Part shown: one piece after another, positions 26,525-41,555 of the stretch
Position numbering within the stretch: the stretch's first letter is position 1
How the letters are laid out: each line of letters begins with the position of its first letter
Assembly: GCA_029641185.1 (NCBI GenBank)
Contig: JAPWGK010000036.1
Span: forward strand, 1 to 64,000
Length of the DNA stretch: 64,000 nt
DNA from: Pseudofabraea citricarpa
Taxonomy: Eukaryota; Ascomycota; Leotiomycetes; Helotiales; Dermateaceae
Direction: 5' to 3'
Made by a program: the position numbers and the translations under genes
The notes under the pieces: model-generated
Seen by the model: only the letters and a program-made list of their open reading frames with translations
Told to the model about the DNA's origin: nothing
Database searches by the model: none

Positions 26525-27275
26525 ATATATTATTTAATCTTTCGTCTAGTTATTTATCTAAGCTATTATTTAGATTATTATCTAACTTACTAGCTAACTT
26601 ACTAGCTAACTTATTATCTAGATTATTATCTAACTTACTAGCTAACTTATTAACTAACTTTTTATTTAACTTCCTTAGCTTATTAGCTAACTTATTATCT
26701 AGTTTATTATTATTTAGTTTATTATCTAATTTATCTAACTTACTAGGTAACTTATTTAACTTATTAGCTAACTTATTATCTAATTTATTATTATCTAATA
26801 TATTATCTAACTTACCTAACTTACTAGCTAATTTATTATCTAGTTTATTATTATATAGTTTATTATCTAATATACCTAACTTACTAGTTAACTTACCTAA
26901 CTTATTAGCTAACTTATTATCTAGTTTATTATTATCTAGTTTATTATTTAACTTACCTAACTTATTAGCTAACTTATCTAACTTATTAGCTAATTTATTA
27001 TCTAGTTTATTATCGTCTAGTTTATTATCTAACTTATCTAACTTATTAGCTAACTTATTAGCTAACTTATTAGCTAATTTATTAACTAACTTATTATCTA
27101 GTTTATTATTTAACTTATCTAACTTATTAGTTAACTTATTATTTAACTTACTAGGTAACTTATTAGCTAACTTATTAACTAACTTATTATCTAGTTTATT
27201 ATTTAACTTATCTAACTTATTAGCTAACTTATTATCTAATTTACTTAACTTATTAGCTAACTTATTATATAATTT
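26525..27275. repeat. 750-bp array of 12-bp units (AACTTATTAGCT and variants)
   Basis: About sixty units of a 12-base motif, with AACTTATTAGCT, AACTTATTATCT and AGTTTATTATCT as the main forms, plus 9-bp and 6-bp shortened units. All spacings keep multiples of three. The minus strand then encodes NKLANKLDNKLD-type tetrapeptide repeats, a plausible hydrophilic coiled coil; the plus strand would be Leu-rich (NLLANLLS). Conservation of the period suggests a protein repeat, but which strand was coding is not certain. Confidence 0.85.
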
Positions 27276-28900
27276 AGTATTCGAGTTAAAAGAGTTATTA
27301 TTATTATTAATAAATTATTTTCGTTTCTAATTATATATTATTACTACTAAGTATATATAATATATCTTTAGTAATAATATAAGTAAGAGATCTTAAGGTA
27401 ACTTAATAGCTAATATCTTAAGGTAAATATTAAGTTTAATATTTAGTTAATTAGTTTTTTAGGCTTAGAGGACGATTATATACTAGTAATTATTTAATTT
27501 AACTTTTATATTTACGCTACCTAGTATCTAATATATAATTTGATATTATTTTTTATTAAAGCTAATATCTAACTTAAAAGAATTTATTAATATATTTTTA
27601 AAGATTTTAAAGTTAAGATTAATAATAATTAGATTCTCTAATAGCTTACCCTAGCTATTAGGGGCTATAAATATTAATAAAATATTATAATATAAAAAGG
27701 AAGTTAAAAGTATTTTATTAGTAACTTTTATATTTATTATTTAAATTAAAGTAAGCGTAAGAGAAATTAAAAAGCTTACTAGTAATAATAAGAGGGCCGA
27801 ATATTAGTTATATATAAGAGTACTAGGAGTAATAAAAGGCTTAGTTCGATTTAGTCGACTTAATATTCGCTTATAATTAGATATAATTTATTTTATATAA
27901 CTTTATATAATATTTTTAACTTATTCTAGGTTTATTATATTAATCTAAGACTAGTTATATTATAACTTAAAGGTATTTTTAAGTACTCGAGTAATTTATA
28001 ATAGCTTATTATAAATTAGGTTATTTTTATACGTATATATAAACTAGTTAATAGATTTAATATTAGTTATTATCTTAAGTTAGGTAAATAAGTTAAATTT
28101 ACTTATTATATTATAAAGCCCTAAGTCTAAGATTAATAACTTATTATTTAGGTTTTAGTTTTTTATTAGTCTAGTATTATATTATATAATATATTAGTCT
28201 AAGGCTAGAAGAGTTAGCTATTAAGAGCCTAAGAATAATATTATATTAAACGCGTATAATAAATAAAAAATTAAAGTAAAGAAAATAAAACTTTTAAGTT
28301 ATACCTAAGGATAAGATAAATAATAAAAAGTTATACTTATTATTACGTACTAATAAAAGATATAAAATAAAAGGTATCTTACGCTTATAATAATATATAA
28401 ATCGAATAATAAAGGAAGTTAAAAGTAAAAGAAAGAAAGAAGAAGATTCTTTTATAAGATTATTTACCTTAGATAAAATAATTAGCTAATAATAAGAAGT
28501 AAAGCTATTAAATAACTAGCTAATATAAGGTAACTATAATTATTATATATATTTTATTATCTTAATTATAAGACTTTCTTTAAAAGCGTATAATAAGATA
28601 TAAGTTCTTAAAAATTATAATAAATAAAATATTATATATACGTGTCTTAGGAAAGCTACTTATAAAGATCTAGTATAAGCTTTAATAATAATAGATCGAA
28701 TTATAATACTTATAATAAAAGATATAAAGATAATTAATATAAATATAAAGGTTATAATTATAATACTAAGTTATAACTTAAGAGTTAAACTAAATTCGTA
28801 CTAATACCTTTATTATTAAAATAAGAAACTTACGATTAATAATAATAAAGTAACCTAAGATAATAATAAATATAAGTAATAGAAATAAGAGAGAAACTCT
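27276..28900. other. Unassigned AT-rich stretch
   Basis: No recognisable family. The part at 28250-28460 is purine-rich on the plus strand. One isolated TG lies near 28644. I see no repeat shared with the rest of the window. Confidence 0.35.
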
Positions 28901-28904
28901 TATA

Positions 28905-29270
28905 ACTTGCTAGAAAGTTAAAGTAAAAGAATAAGAAGAATAATTAAATATTATAATATAAGATTAGGAAGACTTTAATATAAACTTCTATTAAGTATTA
29001 TACTAGGAAGCTATAAAGAAAGAAGACTATAACTAAAGTAAAAGAGAAAGATAATTGTTTAAATTATATAAAAGTAGGAAATACGCTTTAACTTAATTAA
29101 GATAATTATAAAGATATTATTTTAACTTAGTTAAGATAATTATAAAGATAATATTTTAACTTAGTTATAATAATTATAAAGATAATAATAGGAATACTAT
29201 AATATAAGACTAAGAAGACTTTAATATAAACTTTTACTAGGTATTATACTAGGGAGTTATAAAAGTAAAA
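28905..29270 (+). repeat. Dispersed repeat E, copies 2 and 3, flanking a 34-bp triplicate
   Basis: Copies of the segment at 22735-22862 lie at about 28905-29035 and 29188-29270, both on the plus strand and reading EDFNINFY. Between them, at about 29085-29170, three units of about 34 bp share TTTTAACTTAGTTAAGATAA. A cluster of two copies suggests tandem duplication of the gene end followed by local slippage. Confidence 0.72.
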
Positions 29271-29289
29271 TAATATATAAATAAGAGAG

Positions 29290-32200
29290 GATAATAAAGA
29301 TATTATTTATTCGGTTTAGGTATTATAATTATAATTATAAGTTAGATTACCTAAGTCGCGTTTTAGTCTTAATAATTTTAGTATTATTAGTATCTTACCT
29401 AATAAATAATATCTTTCGTATTATTTTATATATATAATAACCCGTTTTTATATATAATTTATTTAATAATATCTAGTAGGAAATTATATCTAACTTAATT
29501 TAATACTCTTAATATAATAAATAATACTAGAATCTTAGTAATATAATATAATATATAACTTCGTTTATAATATATTAAAAGATTATAAATCTTCTAGTTA
29601 TATAACTAACTATAAGTATAAACGACTAATAGTTCGTAAAAGAAGATTATTAAACTACCTAGAATAAAGATAACTTTAATAATAATATATTATCTTATAC
29701 TCTAGTTAATTATACGTATAATAATACTTTAAGATTATAATTAACTTTACTAATATATATATTAGGGCTCTCTCTTATAGAAAATATTCCTACTAGTAAT
29801 AGCTTTTTTAATTTATAAACGACTTTATTTAAGGACCTTAATAGTCGGATAAATAATAATATATAAAATAAGAGTAATATAAAAGATAAAAAATTATAAG
29901 ATAAAAAGTATATAAATAAGTAATTCTTTTTTTAAGATTAGCTATATACTCTTATAATAATAATATCTTTTAAAACTAATAATTTCGAGAAAGTAACTAG
30001 AAAGTAAGCTAATAAACCTATAAATCTAGGAATAATTATTAGTAAGAATATTCTAGTAATCCCTCTTATATTAGATATTAAAAACCCTTAGGTATTATTT
30101 GAAACCTAGACTAATTATACGCTTATTATATAATAATTATAAGCTAATTATATAAAAGAGGATATATTAGACTTTTTTAAGAACCTAAGACTAAAAGTAA
30201 TATATATATCTTTATACGCGCGAATATATAAGGATATCTTTAACTGTTTTTATAAGATCTTATATAAAATACTAGGATAAAATAAATAGATTAAGAACTA
30301 GTTATTAATAAACGTACTAAGATTATTATAAGAACCTTTAGTATATAAGTTATTATATTAAGATATTATATTATATCTAAGGTTCTTATTAGGATATAAC
30401 CCGTTTACTTAAGATATAATATAAGTACTAGTATAATAATATTAGGTAATAGATAATATTAGATTATATAATAAGATATATATTATTAAATAATAATAGG
30501 AAACTTAAGAGAAGCTTCTAGCTAGGGTAATAATAGTTCTTATAATACTTATAATAAGTAAGATATTATTAACTAAGCTTTATAATAACTAAATAACTTA
30601 GCTAATATATATTATAATTAGGAATTATAATTAGGAGCTTTACTAAAAATAAATAATTCTAAGTAAGTTATTACTTAGATTTATTCTAGTAACCTATAAA
30701 ATTATAAAAAGGGTTAATACTAATAAAATATTAAAGATTAAGACTAAGATATATTATAAGTTTATAGTAATTATATTATAATATATATTTTAACCTAATT
30801 ATTAGCTTTCTAGTAATCTTATATATTATTAGATATATATTAATAAACTTAGGAATAATATTAGAATAATAAGCTCTAGATAATATATTAATTTATTATA
30901 CGAATAATCGAATCCTAAGGTATTATCTTATAATCTCTAGTATTATAATAAATTATAAGAAATAAACGCTAATTACTAGGATTAAATCTAAGAGATAATA
31001 TTCGATTTACTAGGTCGGTTTAGATAAATAATAAAATATTATAAAGAAGTTATAATTATAAACTTATAAGTAAATATAATAGTAGATTTAATAATAATAA
31101 GAGAAATATACTAAAAAGAGAAACCTAGATTAAGTCTATAATATTATAAACTTTACTTAATATTATTATTATATTAATATCTATTAGTATATAATTATTA
31201 ATATCTTTTACTAATTCTATAAAAAAGTAATCTAGAATACTATTAACTAGATAAAAGAATTAATTATAAAGCTTATATTAGCTAATACTAAGGTCTAGAA
31301 ATAAAATCGTTTTCTAAGAGATATTATAAGTATAATATAACTAGATATACGCTTTAATATAATATTACGATTTAAAAGTCTTAAGTATTTTAGTTAATTT
31401 AGTTATATTATATAATAAACTAGAGAAAAAGAAAAGATAATTCTAAAAATCTTAATTCCTATTATTATACTCTTATTAATATAATATTCTCCGACTATAA
31501 TAAAGTTTATTAGAGTTCTTATTAACTTTATAATAATAATATAATATAAGGTATATAATAAGGAAATTATATAATACTTAGAGTATATTTTATTATAGCT
31601 TAATAAAATAAAAGAAGCTTTTAATAACTAATAGTCTAAAGATACTAATAATAAAGCTTATTAGAATTATATAAAATTTTATATACTCTTATATTACTTA
31701 GATTATATTAGGAGATATAACTTACTAGACGGATAAAACTTAGTTATAATAAAGATAACTTATAAGTACTTACTTAAGAAATATTATAATCTAATTAATA
31801 AAAGCCTAATATATATTAATTAAATTATATTATATAATATAAGAGTAATAAATCTATAGGCTATAGATAATCTTCTAGCTTATTAGCTTAGTTCTAGGAT
31901 AATAGCAGATAAGCTAATTATAATATAAGTAAATATATTAACTTAAGATCTAATTAATCTTAGTTTTTTAGGATAAATAAATAAATTATTATCCTACTAA
32001 GAACTCTTTTAGAGACTAGGCTTAAGTTATAAGGTAATTATAATAATAAAGAAAGCCTAGGTAATAATTAAATTAAATAGTTTTATAAATACTTTAGTTA
32101 TTTTTATTTAATAAAGCTAATAAAAAAGAAATAATATAATAATACCTAATAAGCTAGTTAATTATAAAAAGCTAAACCTAAGTTAGGTTAATAATTTCCT

Positions 32201-32880
32201 AGTCTAGTTTTATTTTTTAATAAAATACTAGAAATATATAAGTAAAAATTATATAAATACTAAAAAGTTAAAAGCCGAGTATATATAATATATTTTATCT
32301 TAGAAAGATAAATATACTTAGAAGGATTATTACTAGGTCTAAGAGTATTTATAAATAAAGTCTAATATTTTAGGAGATAAGCGAATTACTTATATATAAA
32401 GCTTAATCTTAGTATTCGATTTATCTAATATATTACTAGGAACTTATAAACTTATTTATTATTATAATATTTTAGTTAACCTTATAATACTAAAAAACTA
32501 AGGTAAGCCTAATAAAATTTATAATATAATAAAAGTTTAGGTTTTATAAACTTATCTATAATTAGGTAATCGAAAGCTAAGTAAGAGACGTTTTTATATC
32601 TTAGATACGATTATACGAAGTATATATATTATACTAGTATCTCTAAATCCTAAGCCTTAACTAAATAATATATATTTTATTAATAATTATATTAATTAGG
32701 ATTAATATTAGGAGTTATATAACCTAGACTAAATAAAAAATAAAATAAGAAGAATACTTATATACTAGGTAATATATCTTAAATAAATTATAAAGTAAAA
32801 GTATATAAGAGAGAATAAATATAAAAGTATAAATACTAATATATTATCTAATAAGAATAAAATTAAAAGGCTTAGAAAGG
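29290..32880 (+). pseudogene. Long plus-strand coding relic, unassigned
   Basis: Not recognised. From about 31510 to 32650 one plus-strand frame can be followed with stops mostly at Gln/Trp places (segments such as KDNLQVLTQE, LLETRLKL, DKESLGNN once read through). The stretch 29300-31500 is less clear, with frame changes. I found no RT, IN or helicase signature. Its length and saturation suggest a transposon ORF, possibly a DNA transposon, but this is a guess. Confidence 0.3.
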
Positions 32881-32920
32881 AAAAGATACTTATATTAGAG
32901 AGATAATAAGTCTTTATTAG

Positions 32921-33460
32921 TATTATTAGCTACTAGTAAGATAATTATAATATAATTAGTATATTAATTATAAGAAGTATTTAATAGATATACTAGTATT
33001 ATATAATAGAATTATAAGTATTATTAGCTACTAGTAAGATAATTATAATATAATTAGTATATTAATTATAAGAAGTAAGTATTATTAGTTACTAGTAAGA
33101 TAACTATAATATAATTAATATACTAATTATAAGAAGTATTTAATAGACTTACTAGTATTATATAATAAAATTATAAGTATTATTAGCTACTAGTAAAATA
33201 ACTATAATATAATTAGTATACTAATTATAAGAAGTAAGTATTATTAGCTACTAGTAAGATAATTATAATATAATTAATATACTAATTATAAGAAGTAAGT
33301 ATTATTAGCTAGTACTAGTAAGATAATTATAATATAATTAATATACTAATTATAAGAAGTATTTAATAGACTTACTAGTATTATATAATAGAATTATAAG
33401 TATTATTAGCTACTAGTAAAATAATTATAATATAATTAGTATATTAATCGTAAAATATAT
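32921..33460. repeat. Composite satellite alternating 98-bp and 61-bp units
   Basis: The core TATTATTAGCTACTAGTAAG starts at 32921, 33019, 33080, 33178, 33239, 33300 and 33401. Spacings are 98, 61, 98, 61, 61 and 101 (98 plus a 3-bp TAG insertion near 33310). The long units contain an extra 37-bp segment with TTTAATAGACTTACTAGTAT. This is a small higher-order repeat. Confidence 0.93.
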
Positions 33461-33574
33461 TTAGTTAATACGACTCGAATATAAACGATAATATTAAATT
33501 ATTATTAGCTTATAATCAAATAATAATAGCGTAATTAGTATAATATTTATAATATATAAATTATAAATAATACT

Positions 33575-33620
33575 AATATTATAATATTTATAATATATAT
33601 ATTATAAATATTATAATATT
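33575..33620. repeat. Perfect 46-bp palindrome
   Basis: The left 23 bases (AATATTATAATATTTATAATATA) are the exact reverse complement of the right 23 with no spacer. It contains only A and T, so chance and RIP make such symmetry easier, but 23 matching pairs without error is still striking. Confidence 0.9.
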
Positions 33621-33699
33621 CTTTTCTTATAGTTATAATAATACGATATATATACTAATATTTAGAAGTATATAAAGTTTAATATATTTAATATACGTT

Positions 33700-33758
33700 T
33701 AATACCTTTAGTAATAAAAAGAAATTATTAAATTTCCTAGTAATTTCTAGTTTATAAA
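33700..33758. mobile_element. End fragment related to the 748-bp TIR element (opposite orientation)
   Basis: TTTCCTAGTAATTTCTAGTT then TATAAA, followed by TA, matches the inverted left end of the element at 1657 (which reads TTTATAAATTAGGAATTACT). The sequence inward, and the partner end, are not clearly found; the AT palindrome and satellite just upstream may have replaced or formed part of it. Confidence 0.5.
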
Positions 33759-33779
33759 TAAAATTAAATAAATAGTTTC

Positions 33780-35719
33780 TCTCTTAATCTTAACTTTAAT
33801 TAATATAATAATTAGGGAAGAAAAAGACTTAAGCTTATAAATAATTATTCGATTACTAAAGTTATAACTTATACCTATTAATAATAATATATTAATTATT
33901 ATCTACTAAGAATATAATATTATACTCGAGTAAGCAAAAAAAGATAATATAAACCTTATACGATAATATTAGAAATAACTTAGAATACTCTAATAAGCTT
34001 AGGTATATAATATACTAGAGATATAAGGCTTACTTATAACTAAAGAGTTTCTTATAATAATATCTGCGAAAATAACTCTAGAATAAAGAAGATTCTAATT
34101 AATAAAGTATATTAAAGTAAACGAGCTTAAACTCCTAAGTAAAATACTTAAGTAATATAAAAATTAGTTTTTTACTTTAATATATAAAAATTTAGTCTAA
34201 TTTATAATTAAGAGGATAATAATTTTTATTACTCTTAGAAGAAGATTAAATAATACTAGAAACTAATATATTAGCTCGACTTAATAAAAGTAAGAATAAT
34301 CTTATTTTTACTAAGATAAAAGAGATAAGAAATACTTCTAGAAACCTTTAATATACTTATTTCTTAAGTATACTCTTATAAAAAGCTTAGGGAGAAATCT
34401 TAGAAATTCTTTTTTTAAAGAAAAATATTATATAATCTAAGATTATTTATAAAATAAGAACTAAAATTTAATATATAATAAACTTACTAAGAAAAGTTAA
34501 AAGATCTTAAATTTTAAGGATTTATCTTAAAAAAGAAAGGAATTTTCTAGAAGCTTTATTAGTAAATACCTAGGGCTTATAAATATAATAATCTTAGACC
34601 TAAAGCTTATAATCTAATAACTAAGTATAAGTATTTATATAATTATAAACTTTTTAAGTTACTTATTATCTAATAATATATTTATTAATAATTATAAAGC
34701 TATTTACTTAATAAATAATAAGGAACTTTTAATTCTAAGCTTATTAGTTAAAATAAACCTAAATAATATAATAAATATAAGAACTTTATATCTATTAATC
34801 TCGTTTTATAGTATTAGGATTATAAAAAATATATTAGACGAAGTAAATAAAAAAGAAATAATAGATTTAATATTTTATAATATTAGAATAATTAAAAGGT
34901 TTAATATTAATATAATATTAGAGATTTTTCTTAAGAAAATTAAGATCTAATACTAAGAGTTTAATAGCTTATTAAAGTATAAGAGCGAGAAAAAAAATAT
35001 ATATATTAAGAAATTAAGACTTTTATTTAATATTATATTCTTAGAATATAAGTTATTTTCCTCTTACTTAAAGCTTCCTATAAATATTCTTTTAAGTATT
35101 ACTAGGATTCTTATATTTCCTATAATTAAATAAAAGATAAAGCTAAGGCTTAAGAACTAAGAGAAATTCTTATATCTAAGGTTAAATTCTAAATAACTTT
35201 AGTATAATAAAATAAGATATCTTAGCCTAATAGCTCTAAGTATATTTATTAGATTAATTTATAATATAAAAATAAATAAAATAAAATAAGCGAAATATAA
35301 GTATTATTTTATAACTTATATTAGCTAAAAAATATTAAAGCGATTATTAGAAAGGAAATCGCCTTAATTTTTCTAGAAAATTAATTAGAATTTATTTAAT
35401 TTTAAATATAAGTATAATAACTTCTCTTAGCTACTTATAATTAAAAACGAATATAATAAAAAGCTCTTTAGCTTTATACTAAGATAAAAGACTTATAAGA
35501 AGATATATTACTTTCTTAAAAGCTTTAAGAGTTAAATAAAAACTTAGTATAAGCTTTTAATCTATAAAATTAAGTAAAATAATAATATATTTATAATTAT
35601 AATTAAAGGTATTACTTATTATTAGTATTAAACGAAAGAAATAAATATTAATCTTAAGCTTTCTTTAATATATATATATAAGATAAATAATAAAGTAAAG
35701 CGAGCTAAATAAGAAATAA
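33780..35719 (+). pseudogene. Plus-strand coding relic, unassigned
   Basis: From about 34720 to 35140 the plus strand has a clean frame with very few stops, reading ELLILSLLVKINLNNIINI and later IISFYSIRIIKNILDEV. The rest, back to 34140, is more broken. I do not recognise the family. It ends close to the 193-bp LTR-like repeat at 35720, so it could be part of an LTR element, but no RT or IN motif was seen. Confidence 0.35.
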
Positions 35720-35912
35720 TATAATAAAGTATAATATATATTATTAAGTATATAATAAATAAATAACTAAAAGAGAATAATAAGAGTAATATAATAAAGA
35801 AAGAATATAATATTATTTAAAAGGCTATAAATAACTATAAAAATATAAAGTCTTTGGCTTAGAATAACTAAAAACCTAAATATAAATCTATAAGAAGTTT
35901 TATTTTGTTATA
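35720..35912. repeat. 193-bp LTR-like repeat D, copy 1
   Basis: The sequence from TATAATAAAG to TTTTGTTATA recurs at 62250-62442 at the same length and about 90 percent identity by eye. Ends are compatible with RIPed TGTAAT...TTACA, as in an LTR. The two copies have unrelated flanks and no clear target duplication. This copy keeps rare TG dinucleotides (in TTTGGCTT near 35854 and in TTTTGTTA near 35907) that are TA in the other copy, so it is less mutated. Confidence 0.72.
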
Positions 35913-37430
35913 TACGTTCTTATTTTAAATATATAATCGTCTTATAATTATCTAGTAACTTTACTTAAGAATTAGAATTTAACTCTCTCCTAATAATTAT
36001 TATTTCGCTTATTTTATCTTCTTAGTAAATAATAGTTTTTCTTACTTAGCTTCCTTTAACTTATCTTCTTTTAACTTTTTTATATCTAGTTTTATTATTA
36101 GTATAAGGATACCTTATTACTCTTATTATCTCTTATAATAAAAGTACGATTTATCTCTAAATAATTATATCTTTTCTTTTCTTATTAGATCGAATACTTC
36201 TAGTATCTTTTTTATTATTTTCTAGTATTACTTTCTAATAAAAGTATAAGTTATAACTCGATCTAAGCTAAGTAAAAGATTATACTTTATAATTATTACT
36301 AGTAAGCTTTATCTTCTTTAGTATATAAGGATATCTAATAATATACCTAAGTCGTATAACTTAATAATAATAGGAAACTAATATAAAATAATCTTATATT
36401 AATTAGATAACCTAGAGGGTATCGCCTTAGGTATTATAAAATCTTAATATACTTATATTAGCTACGATTATATATCTTCCTCTTATATCTTAAGGCTCTT
36501 CTTATTTACTTATACTTTAATAAACTAAGATAATATAATATATCGAATCTTTATTATAAGTCTTATTATCTTATATAATAATAATAATAATATAATCCTA
36601 ACTTTACTAGGCTTATATAATATCGTCTTTTAGTTAATATCTAATACTTATACGTTCTCCTTAGTAAATATTTTATTATTAATTTAATATATAAACTTAT
36701 TAGTCTCTTACTTCTTATTCTTAATTTAATCCTATTATTATCTTAACTTATATTATATACCTAGGAGTATAAATATATAATTATTATTATCTTTTTTATT
36801 TAATAATATAATTCCCTAAATTATAATAGCTTCTCGTCTTTCTCTAAGTAAATCGGGTATATTAAGGTTAATATAAACAAAGTATATATTATTATTAGGT
36901 TATAAATACTTTATATAATATAAGTATAAGATTAATCTTTATATATAATCTAGTTATAAAGCTACGTATAATATATAATATATAAGGTCTTATTATATAA
37001 GTTATTATATAATAGAAAAGAATATATTATATAATTACCTAATATTCTTATAACTATTAATCTCTTATAAGTAATATAAATATATATTAAATTTAATATA
37101 TATCTCTCCCCCTAATTTAAACTCGAACTACTAGGTAAAAAGGCTATATATAATTAAATTATCCTTCTCTTAATTTTATTAAATCTTATTATCCTAGGTA
37201 TCTAAGATCGCCTTTTAATTATATTAAAATTCTTTATTACTTAGGTAATAGAATTTATATAATCTAAGCTTATCTAATAGTCTAGGTAGTTTATTTATTA
37301 TACGAAACTATTAATATATCTCTAGATTTATCTTTAATTTACTAATTTTAAGGCGCTAGTTATATAATATTTATAGTCTCTTAAGTATAATTATATCCTT
37401 TAGTCTCTTAGTTAATAACCTTATATACCC
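35913..37430. other. Unassigned AT-rich stretch
   Basis: No recognised domain. It is pyrimidine-biased on the plus strand like the relic that follows, so it may be the downstream part of the same minus-strand gene. A (ATA)n run lies near 36579-36592. Confidence 0.35.
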
Positions 37431-37439
37431 TAATATTTA

Positions 37440-38400
37440 TTACGTATATTAATAATATACTTTCTTAAATCCTAGTATCTTCCTTAAAAGTTTTATATTT
37501 AATATTATCTTATAAGACTTTTTTATAATTATAATTATAATTTATACTTTTATAATATCTCTAGAGTACTTATACGCTCGCCTTATCTTTTTATCTTTAT
37601 TATCTCCCTTTAATTCCTCTAATTCCTTAGTTATACGATTAATTTATATAATATTAACCTCTTACTTTTTATTAAGCTCTAAGAGAAACTTCTTAACTTC
37701 TTTTATAGATAACTTTTTTATTTATAGTCGAAAATATTAATACTCGCGTCTAATAAGCTCTTTTATTTCCCTTACTAGGTAAGCTAAATTAAGCTTTCTC
37801 TTATTACTCTTATTTTTAGAGTTATTACTTATATTTTTCTCTTTTAACTCTTATACTTTTACTTCTTAGCTTATTAAAAATTCGTTTTTATTAATCTTAA
37901 GACCTAATTACTTTAGCTTCGCTTTTATTATTAGTTTTATTTTATTACTAGTTATACGTCTTATATTTTATATATCTCTTATAATTAATATAATTTAAGT
38001 AAATATCTCTTATTACTTATAAATAAGTCGTCTTATTATTATAATATTAATATATTACTTAGTTTACTCGAATATTATTACCTTTATAAGTTATTTATAT
38101 ATTATTATAAATATAATAAAATATTTTACTCTTATAACTTATATTATTATTTTCTCGCTCGATTAACTTTTACTTATAATATTTATTACTTCTAATAATT
38201 TATTCTATTACTTATAATTACTTTTTATTATTACTCGAATATATTCTTATACTTTTATAAATTCCTCTTATAATTAATATTTCTTATAGTTATTATTCTT
38301 CTTTATATACTTATATACTTTTTTAATTAAATTACTTACTCGATTATAATATTATATTATTTATTCTAATACTTATATTTATATATTATATTTATATTAT
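37440..38400 (-). pseudogene. Minus-strand coding relic with a YLVREI motif, unassigned
   Basis: About 950 bases of the minus strand can be read with stops almost only at Gln/Trp positions. Segments include KAKLKQLGLKINKNEFL, then NKRKLNLAYLVREIKELI (near 37830-37750), then KEVKKFLLELNKKQEV and KELEELKGDNKDKKIRRAY. The composition (Lys, Glu, Leu, Asn) suggests coiled coil. The short motif LAYLVRE recurs on the minus strand near 40690-40720 and as LTYLVRE near 60845-60870, so three relatives are present. I do not know the family; a gag-like or other transposon-borne protein is possible. Confidence 0.45.
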
Positions 38401-39992
<1,592 letters not shown>

Positions 39993-40633
39993 TATAATAT
40001 ATTTCTAGTAATCTAAAAGACGATAATTCTAATTTAAGCGAAAGTAATATACTCGTATTTTTATTATATATTATATCTTCTCCTACTAGCTTATTATTTA
40101 TAACTAATATACCTAGTATTAAGTCTAGCGCCTTTTATAATAATAACCTCTTTTATAACTCTAATAATAATACTTAAGCTAATATTATATTTAGATCTCC
40201 TTTTACTTATATTTTTCTTTTAGTTAATTCTTTTAGATTAATATTACCTAGATATCTTAATTCTTTTATATAGCTTTTAACTTCTTTTTATTATATTAAT
40301 CTTAGTTATATTTATTCTAGTAATTAAGACGACTATTATTATAACTCTAATAATAATAATAATAATAATAATAATATTTCTTTTAGTATATATTACTTTA
40401 ATCGTACTTGTTAGGTATTTAATTATTTAGTATAACTAGTATTATATTTATTAATCTTCCTCTCTTAGTTTATAATATTAGTTTTTATTAAAATAATAAC
40501 TTTATTATTAGCTTTAAGTACTTCCTTTAATTAGTTAGGTAAAAGTATCGTTTTTTTAGTAAATCGAGAATATCTCTTTCCTAAATACTCCTTCTTATAT
40601 TATAACCTATTTGCTATATTATATTTTATCTTT

Positions 40634-40635
<2 letters not shown>
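39993..40635. other. Unassigned stretch
   Basis: No gene recognised. A short (AAT)n run lies at 40348-40375. Confidence 0.4.

Positions 40636-40668
<33 letters not shown>
40636..40668. repeat. 33-base T homopolymer
   Basis: Uninterrupted run of T followed by AGGTATC. Seen from the minus strand it is a poly(A) run just downstream of the minus-strand motif LAYLVRE at 40690-40720; a retroposed poly(A) tail is conceivable, but no non-LTR element was identified. Confidence 0.95.
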
Positions 40669-40670
<2 letters not shown>

Positions 40671-41555
40671 GTATCTAATAGTTTTTCTCTTACTAGGTAA
40701 GCTAAATTAAGTTATATTACTTAGTATCCTACCTAATTATAATAGTTATTCTTCTTTCTTCTAGTATAATAACTTTTTACTCTTATTACTTTTATAATTC
40801 TTTTATACGCTTTATTTATTATCTTATATATTTTCGCCTTTTATTCTTATTTATATTATTATTATTATTACTCCTAGTAATATCTCTTATATTTTCCTTA
40901 GATACGCTTTTATTCTTATTATTAGGATTTACTTTTATTAGTTCTTAAATTCCTTTGCGTTTCTTAAAAGCCTTTAGTTTATTACCTATAAACGTTTCTT
41001 TTAATTTTATCTTATCTAATTCTTTAAGAAAATATATTTCTTTTTTTAGAATCGTTTTTATTACCTAGAATAATCTTAGTTACCTAAACCTAAGCTTTAC
41101 TTTTAATAATATATTAACTTCCTATAATATATTATATAATAAAACTAAGTTCTTAACCTTAATTTCCTTTACTTAAACTTTTCTTAATTAGTCGAATTTA
41201 TTTTTATTATAAATCCTTATTCTCTATTATCTTATTATAGCTTTTTTTAAATCTTTATCTCGAATTTAAATTTATTTAGCTTATATAACTAGGAGGTTAT
41301 TAATATCCCGAATTATTTCCTAATTAAGGATTCTTTATATTAATACTTTAGTTTTAATAAGAAGTATAACTTCGGATTTATAGTTTAGATAAAATAATAT
41401 TATACTTATTATTACTTTTATTATTACTCGATTAGTTAATAAGATTATATATAAGTTATTTACTTACTTATTAAGTCTTTTATTTATTATTTTTACTAAG
41501 ATATTTATAATTAATTTATATCTTCTTTCGATTATTTTATTTACTAGAGTATAAT
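40669..41555 (-). pseudogene. Minus-strand coding relic with YLVRE motif (second copy)
   Basis: Near 40690-40720 the minus strand reads LNLAYLVREKLL, matching the motif in the relic at 37.4-38.4 kb. Beyond it I could not align the two. The remainder, up to the solo LTR at 41556, is unassigned. Confidence 0.3.

Noticed and set aside
40636..40668. LINE poly(A) tail on the minus strand
   Set aside because: No non-LTR RT or endonuclease motif was found upstream of it, and no target duplication could be seen.
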